A DNA stretch of 37,849 nt from Pelotomaculum sp. (GTDB lineage Bacteria; Bacillota; Desulfotomaculia; Desulfotomaculales; Pelotomaculaceae), in contig JAHDOA010000054.1 in assembly GCA_018435055.1 (NCBI GenBank), positions 1 through 37,849 of the forward strand, read 5' to 3'. Below the pieces are notes generated by a model. That model searched no databases. It was not told the origin of the DNA and was given only the letters and a program-made list of their open reading frames with translations. The translations under genes were made by a program, and so were the position numbers. Below, piece by piece: positions 33,761 through 37,849 of the stretch; position 1 is the stretch's first letter; each line of letters starts with the position of its first letter.

Positions 33761-34014
33761 ATAAAAATCTCCCTTACCGCGTTAGAAATACTATTACCGG
33801 TATCTTTATTATTTAGGAGCCATGATCTTTGAGTTTCTTTATAGCCACTATACTCATCGTAAATTATTGACATTTTTGTTGTGTATTTAACTCGCTTCCG
33901 TTTTTTATTATTCAAAAAAATCCATTTGTTCAGTATTGCCAAGGAGAAATGAGCTATACGATGTTGCCGGCTGAGGTTCTTGTAATTATACCATTTTTAT
34001 TTTCTCAAAATGTG
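33761..34014. other. AT-rich spacer upstream of the ABC operon
   Basis: About 250 bases that should contain the ABC transporter promoter. The sequence is very AT-rich and offers several possible -10 boxes; none can be singled out. The one long frame here lacks any gene-like features. Confidence 0.4.
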
Positions 34015-34049
34015 AAAAAACTGCTGACAAAATCTAACTTTGTCAGCAG
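34015..34049 (-). terminator. Rho-independent terminator
   Basis: On the minus strand CTGCTGACAAA and TTTGTCAGCAG form an 11-base perfect stem with a seven-base loop, followed by TTTTTT. It ends whatever transcription comes from the riboswitch region and insulates the ABC operon downstream. Confidence 0.85.
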
Positions 34050-34142
34050 CCCGATGGTGGTCAAAACTCGCCAGGCTCCCTTCCCCTTTACTTTGTTAGC
34101 ATGATTGTAAACTCGTCGCCCACCTTTTGGAAGGAGTCAAGG

Positions 34143-34192
34143 GGGTGTCAAGGGGACGGGGTTGTTGACAACTTCAGGCTTTTAGAATAACT
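34143..34192 (-). repeat. RAYT-REP repeat, left copy (3' stub of a RAYT gene plus REP hairpin)
   Basis: Fifty bases identical to 37711-37760 except at one position. On the minus strand it begins with the last codons of a RAYT transposase (VILKA, stop at 34176-34174) and continues into the REP hairpin TGTCAA...TTGACA (34146-34170). Upstream of VILKA the match to the RAYT gene ends abruptly, so only its last few codons survive. Confidence 0.85.
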
Positions 34193-34242
34193 TGTGTTTT
34201 TCGATTTAGTAAATACTAAATTAAGCCAGTAAGCTTGTGGGG

Positions 34243-34281
34243 ATAACAAAGCCTGCCCCTACGTTAATGAGGGCAGGCTTT
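34243..34281 (-). terminator. Hairpin downstream of the c-di-GMP riboswitch, likely its expression platform
   Basis: AAAGCCTGCCC and GGGCAGGCTTT form an 11-base stem with a 12-base loop. It starts six bases after the aptamer on the minus strand and is followed by TTTGTTAT. A terminator directly behind a GEMM aptamer is the usual arrangement for transcriptional control. The U-tract is imperfect. Confidence 0.7.
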
Positions 34282-34286
34282 GTTCG

Positions 34287-34381
34287 GCTTCTCGCAACCA
34301 GGCTATCATAGCGTTTGTTAAGCGCCTTATACCCTATGGCTTTGCGTCCCTGCCTTTTGGCAGGTTTGCCCTTGGCTTTAT
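34287..34381 (-). promoter_or_regulatory. Cyclic di-GMP-I (GEMM-I) riboswitch aptamer
   Basis: The minus strand carries GGGCAAACC, then a CCTGCC-AAAA-GGCAGG stem-loop, then GGGACGCAAAGCC and ATAGGGTATAAGG. A GCG/CGC-closed arm follows, then CTATGATAGCCTGGTTGC. These are the invariant blocks of the GEMM-I aptamer in correct order: GGCAAACC, GGGACGCAAAGCC, GGG-YUAAGG, YAUGAYAGCCxGGUUGCC. Two deviations are visible: an AAAA loop instead of a GNRA loop, and GGTTGCG for GGTTGCC. It senses the second messenger c-di-GMP. It points toward a terminator and then only RAYT debris, so its controlled gene is missing. Confidence 0.92.
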
Positions 34382-34388
34382 TCTATTT

Positions 34389-36261
34389 TTAAACAGCGTC
34401 ACGAAGCCACTGGGGAAACAGTTTGCCCAGATCCATCCATATATATACGCCCGCCCGCAGCAGCTTCATAACATAAGGGCTCAGAGCATCACTGCCCACA
34501 CTTTCCTCCACTGCTTTGAAATATTTAGACAGGTCTCTGTTGTTTCCCCGTCTGAAAGCCGTATGCCCAAGTAAATTCGCGGTTCCCATCCTGATGGGCC
34601 ATTGACCGGCGGCATCAGCCTGGTAGGCAGCCTTATAAGCCGATAGCTCCGCTTCAGAAAGATTGCCGCGATAAAGGGCAACCTCTGCCTTAAAAAACGC
34701 CTCTGCACAATTTTTTATGCCTGTAAGGCTGCAAAGCATGCCGGTCACACTGGTGAACGCCTCAATTTCCGCCTCCAGTTGGCCCGGGGTTTTATGGAAA
34801 AGGATCATCATGGGCATACCGAAGGCAAAGGGTTCCTCGGCCGTCAGGGTACGGCACCTGCCGCCGATCATCCTGGCGGCCTTTTGAATGATCGGCTCCA
34901 TTTTTATGATATCAGGAAACTCCAGAAAGGCGCTAACCAACGTCCACTCGCCCATCAGAGCCTTCTGCCGGGTTTCGTCCGCTATATCTTCGATAATATC
35001 CCTGATTTCCTCCAGCAGTTCAGCCGCTCTTTCTTTTTTGTCAGCGCCAATCAGCGCATAGGCAATGCGCAGCAGGGAAATGGGGTGCTTGCATTTAAGC
35101 TCACGGGGGCAATCCGCCAGAACCCGGGCGGCAATGTCGGTAAAGGATATACCGTTGATACGCGCAAGGGTCATCCCTGTCAGGGGCAAGGACAGGAATG
35201 CATCATATTCACCAACCTCAAGGTAGCAGGTGATAGCGTGACCGACCTCGCCGGTCCGGGCGTACCAATCCCCCGCCCGGCGGTAGCAATGCCTTTTTTG
35301 TTGCGGCATCCGCCACAGCAAGCCTTCTTTGCAGCATTTCCAACAGAATGGCATGGGGCACGTAGCGCCGTTCACCGGGTTCGAAACGGATAAAGGGCGT
35401 TTCCTCCAGCAGGGCAAAGATTCTTTCGGGCAGTTGAGGCTCTTGGAGCAGAAAGTAAATCTGTTCAATTGTTACGCCGGAAAAAAGAGCAATATGAAGT
35501 AAAAGCCTCTTCTCTTCATCCCCGAGGTTCTTCCATACGATATTTTCCATCAGCTGAAGGATTCCCAGGCTGTGAGAATAGCCTTCCCCCCGCTGCATCT
35601 GCAATATTGTAAGATAGAGGGCCACAATCCAGCCCTCGGTGTATTCGTATATTTGCCTGACCTCGCTTGGGGAAACAGCGACGCCGCACATTCTGAAATA
35701 CTGCCTCACGTCTTCTTCATTCAGGCGCAAATCCTCCGCCCGGATCAGGTGAACCTTTGCCTGCTCAAAAAACAAGAGCTGGAAAGGCCGGGCGGTTTGT
35801 GTAATGATTACTATATGCAACATGTCTACAGCACAGGAAAGCAGCTCCGACATGAAGATGCGGGGCAGATCCTTCTGCAAATACTGAAAATCGTCCATCA
35901 CCAGCACAGTTTCGGTCTTACAACTAATGCTCCTGAGTATCCGCCCAATCTCCCAGGCGGACATCAGCTTTGGGAACCCGGCGGCAAGCAGTTTTTTTCC
36001 AGTCAACGGATCAATACGGGTACACTCCCGGCACAGTCTGACCCATGAATTTGCCGGGTCATCTTCCACGACATTCCACCAATAGACTAGCGTGCCTTCA
36101 GGCAGGCTGTCCATGAGATAATCACGTACTGCCGTACTCTTGCCATAGCCTGAAGGAGCTTCCACAACCGTCACAGGCGCAGTCAGAATACCTTCCAGCT
36201 TTTTGCGAAGCCGCGGAGAATAATAATGGGCGCCGGAACCGTTTCTTTTTATTACAGCCAT
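34389..36261 (-). pseudogene. MalT/LuxR-family large ATP-binding regulator, frameshifted and missing its HTH
   Basis: The first frame (36261 to about 35300) gives APSGYGKST (Walker A, about residues 36-44) and VLVMDDFQYLQKDLP (Walker B, about 118). It continues through the winged-helix region EYTEGWIVALYLTILQMQRG typical of MalT-like STAND regulators. At the A6 run (35294-35299) the meaningful frame changes. The +1/-1 frame continues with RRAGDWYARTGEVGHAITCY and TPR-like helices to 34389. The joined product is about 620 residues; family members are about 850-900 with a C-terminal LuxR HTH, which is absent. One frameshift plus loss of the DNA-binding end means it is very likely non-functional. 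The original start (ATG 36261) has GAGG upstream. Confidence 0.88.
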
Positions 36262-36308
36262 AGCCTTACCTCTTCTCCAATGTAATACAGACTATTCCTG
36301 TAACTCAT
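36252..36308 (-). CDS. 18-codon leader ORF overlapping the regulator start
   Basis: ATG at 36308 follows a consensus GGAGG with six-base spacing, a better ribosome site than that of the regulator itself. The peptide is MSYRNSLYYIGEEVRLWL and ends ten bases inside the regulator gene. Its final codons overlap the regulator's ATG (CTATGGCTG). Such an arrangement suits translational coupling or a regulatory leader peptide. No conservation test is possible here, so it is only a candidate. Confidence 0.4.
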   Translation of the reverse strand: MSYRNSLYYIGEEVRLWL

Positions 36309-36383
36309 AGCAAACCTCCAAAATCAGGTACAACTATTCTCATTATATATATATTATATTTTACCATTATCAAGAATAAGGGA

Positions 36384-36425
36384 AAAATAAGCAAGGCACT
36401 CTACGAATTATTACGCAGGGTGCCC
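36384..36425 (-). terminator. Possible terminator after the DUF1254 gene
   Basis: On the minus strand GGCAC-c-CT-g-CG pairs with CG-t-AG-a-GTGCC across TAATAATT. TTGCTTATTTTT follows. The stem has internal mismatches, so this is tentative. It lies 28 bases after the DUF1254 stop. Confidence 0.4.
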
Positions 36426-36453
36426 GAAATTACTCTAATAATAAATATAAGGG

Positions 36454-37719
36454 TTATAATCTGACCCGTTTTACTCCCGGCACTTCATATGTGCCGATTA
36501 ATATTTTAGCAGAGGGTTGATACATTCTTAATAATAAATTGAAATCGTCATCCGGCGCCGGCAGCCAATTAGATTTATGGTTTTTCGGTGGACTATACTG
36601 AATATAGATATCCAGTGAACCATCATCATTATGCTCAAGCCCCGGGGTGTAATCCGCAATGGCATATCGTTTAATACAATTTGGAACTAAATAGAAATCC
36701 TTGTCATACATTGTTACCGACCAAAAAGCTTCTACGGGGGGCAGCTGGTCTTTATCGAAATGCAAAACGTAGTTATACTTTCCATTTAGCTGATTTCCCT
36801 GGTCATCGGTAAAAGTCCTGGGACAAGTGGCTTCTTCATCCACATTTGCCCCAAGTCCCATATAAGCAACCAAAGCCCTCTTCAGGAATTGATCTCCATA
36901 AGTACCTATGCCTGTTAATATCATCCACCCATTACTAAGCCGGTGGTCTACATCTTCCAGACTATTTGAAATTATCAAAAATGCATCTTTTGCCGCTCGA
37001 TTTAAACCCGCAATAGTATCCGGATCTAATTTGCCGGCATCAAAGCCGTAGGTCCGATTGATACCGATATGCTCAAATTGTTTTTCAAAGGATTCATTAC
37101 CAGTATCAGGATTCAGAATCATTAAGTCTGTCATAGCTTTGAAGAAATCCATGGCGCTCAGGTCTTCAACCTTGTTTTCAAATAGTAATTTATTTACGGG
37201 TTTTATTACATATGGGCTGCTATTTTCATCCAGCGAGGCCAGCTTGAATTGCTTTAGTATTTTCATAGCTTCATCTACATCATCCTTGCCTTTTGAAAGA
37301 ACGCGGCATAAAAGCCATGCAGTGTTTGTGGGGGATTTAACCGCTTTTAACCCTGAGGGCAAAACACCTTTCCAATCCGGCCCCACGATGGCAAACTTTC
37401 CGGCTTTCGTTCCTGTAGTGCGGCGCCCTATATAGGAAAAGGTATTTGAATATGCATCCATAATTTGCACTGAATAGTACCTATCATTGGTATCAGGAAC
37501 AATTAGAACTACAGGATTTTGAGAAAGATCCAACCAGGCAGCGCAATAAACAGTATCAACATTGGGCGTTACTACATCCTTGAACTCCGGGTCAATTGAT
37601 TCATGAAACAACACATTGGACGCAGTAAGCGCCGGTTGGATTGTCATATCTAATATAGTTTGCAGTTGCCTAGTCCTTTCCATTAAAACAAGGGGATATC
37701 CATAGATAAAGGGTGTCAA
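36454..37719 (-). CDS. DUF1254/DUF1214 protein, 5' end truncated by a REP element
   Basis: 421 codons. The DUF1254 part contains YGYPLVLMERTRQ, VVTPNVDTVYCAAWLDLSQN and YYSVQIMDAYSNTFSYIGRR. The C-terminal DUF1214 part contains WMILTGIGTYGDQFLKRA, VEAFWSVTMYDKDFYLVPN and YIQYSPPKNHKSNWLPAP. Members are usually exported and about 30-60 residues longer at the N-terminus, with a signal peptide. Here the frame starts TTG ACA CCC inside the REP hairpin and reads straight into FIYGYPL, so the natural start and signal are gone. There is no ribosome site for the TTG. It is probably a pseudogene, although a cytosolic product cannot be excluded. The biochemical role of the family is not established. 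Confidence 0.85.
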   Translation of the reverse strand: MTPFIYGYPLVLMERTRQLQTILDMTIQPALTASNVLFHESIDPEFKDVVTPNVDTVYCAAWLDLSQNPVVLIVPDTNDRYYSVQIMDAYSNTFSYIGRRTTGTKAGKFAIVGPDWKGVLPSGLKAVKSPTNTAWLLCRVLSKGKDDVDEAMKILKQFKLASLDENSSPYVIKPVNKLLFENKVEDLSAMDFFKAMTDLMILNPDTGNESFEKQFEHIGINRTYGFDAGKLDPDTIAGLNRAAKDAFLIISNSLEDVDHRLSNGWMILTGIGTYGDQFLKRALVAYMGLGANVDEEATCPRTFTDDQGNQLNGKYNYVLHFDKDQLPPVEAFWSVTMYDKDFYLVPNCIKRYAIADYTPGLEHNDDGSLDIYIQYSPPKNHKSNWLPAPDDDFNLLLRMYQPSAKILIGTYEVPGVKRVRL

Positions 37720-37760
37720 GGGGACGGGGTTGTTGACAACTTCAGGCTTTCAGAATAACT
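37711..37760 (-). repeat. RAYT-REP repeat, right copy
   Basis: Matches 34143-34192 at 49 of 50 bases in the same orientation. It consists of the 3' end of the RAYT gene (stop 37744-37742) and the REP hairpin TGTCAA...TTGACA at 37714-37738, whose far arm is fused to the truncated DUF1254 gene. Confidence 0.88.
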
Positions 37761-37849
37761 CCCCAATTGATGCCAGTAATTCTCTCAATCTGCCTGATTG
37801 ACAAACCATATTGCTCTTTGAGTTTTTTTAAAAAGCTGTCCCTGGTGAC
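37742..37849 (-). CDS. RAYT (REP-associated Y1 transposase), C-terminal fragment cut by the window edge
   Basis: The last 35 codons read SFLKKLKEQYGLSIRQIERI, then TGINWGVILKA and a stop. This helix-turn-helix tail (YGLS.RQIER.TGI..G...) is the usual end of clostridial IS200-like/RAYT transposases that process REP hairpins. The catalytic HUH part lies beyond the window. A REP hairpin follows the stop by four bases, as expected for a RAYT gene. The nearly identical 50-base copy at 34143 is a stub of a second RAYT gene. Confidence 0.82.
   Translation of the reverse strand, partial: VTRDSFLKKLKEQYGLSIRQIERITGINWGVILKA

Noticed and set aside
33757-33942. A 61-codon minus-strand frame just upstream of the ABC ATPase
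   Set aside because: It is AT-rich and low in complexity, overlaps the ATPase start, lacks a ribosome site and shows no motif.
1-37849. CRISPR arrays, tRNA or rRNA genes
   Set aside because: No regularly spaced direct repeats, cloverleaf-like CCA-ending segments or rRNA-like blocks were noticed. The repeats present are IS ends, REP hairpins and one 92-base duplication.

Overview
The window reads as an accessory, mobile-element-rich stretch of a Gram-positive, clostridia-like chromosome (Bacillota; a Peptococcaceae-type host is my inference). The reasons are strong AGGAGG-type ribosome sites, a HrcA/CIRCE operator, a c-di-GMP-I (GEMM) riboswitch, RAYT/REP repeats, and IS21 and IS3 elements. 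No rRNA, tRNA or CRISPR array was seen. Almost every gene is on the minus strand; the exceptions are the IS3 genes and one ParB/Srx-like gene.

Layout. 1-101: start of a sugar/choline-type nucleotidyltransferase. 127-2687: IS21-family element (istA, istB). 2714-3250: ParB/Srx-like gene. 3251-3907: non-coding DNA with an orphan heat-shock promoter and CIRCE operator. 3908-8269: a damaged cluster made of two unrecognised genes and the C-terminal half of an SMC/Rad50-like ATPase, then an IS3-family element, then the first 45 codons of a tubulin/FtsZ-like GTPase. The IS3 appears to have replaced everything between the two broken genes. 8389-11901: orphan genes, remnants of a HEPN-MNT toxin-antitoxin pair, a DUF697-like membrane protein with a partner, and a cold-shock-like/zinc-ribbon gene.

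11935-26563 is the centrepiece: an uninterrupted operon that I read as a type 3 BREX phage-defence locus. The order is brxF-like, brxC (1225 aa ATPase), [UDG-superfamily glycosylase], pglX-type methyltransferase, [PrrC/RloC-like ATPase with anticodon-nuclease-like residues], SNF2 helicase brxHII, pglZ, brxA-like. The two bracketed genes are additions to the core I know. They suggest a layered defence: BREX marks self and blocks phage, a glycosylase may attack modified phage bases, and a PrrC-like toxin may fire if BREX is inhibited. The UDG gene and the first two thirds of pglX are visibly AT-rich against GC-richer brxC and helicase, with a sharp switch inside pglX near 19790. This looks like cassette exchange.

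26600-31460: small hypothetical genes, a decayed paralogue and a 92-base duplicated upstream segment, an ADP-ribosylglycohydrolase, a SEC-C protein and gene scraps. 31461-33760: a two-gene ABC exporter. 34015-37849: a decayed region. It holds an orphan c-di-GMP-I riboswitch, a frameshifted MalT/LuxR-type regulator without its DNA-binding end, a DUF1254 protein whose 5' end is cut by a REP element, and the 3' end of a RAYT transposase. A 50-base RAYT-REP repeat brackets this segment.
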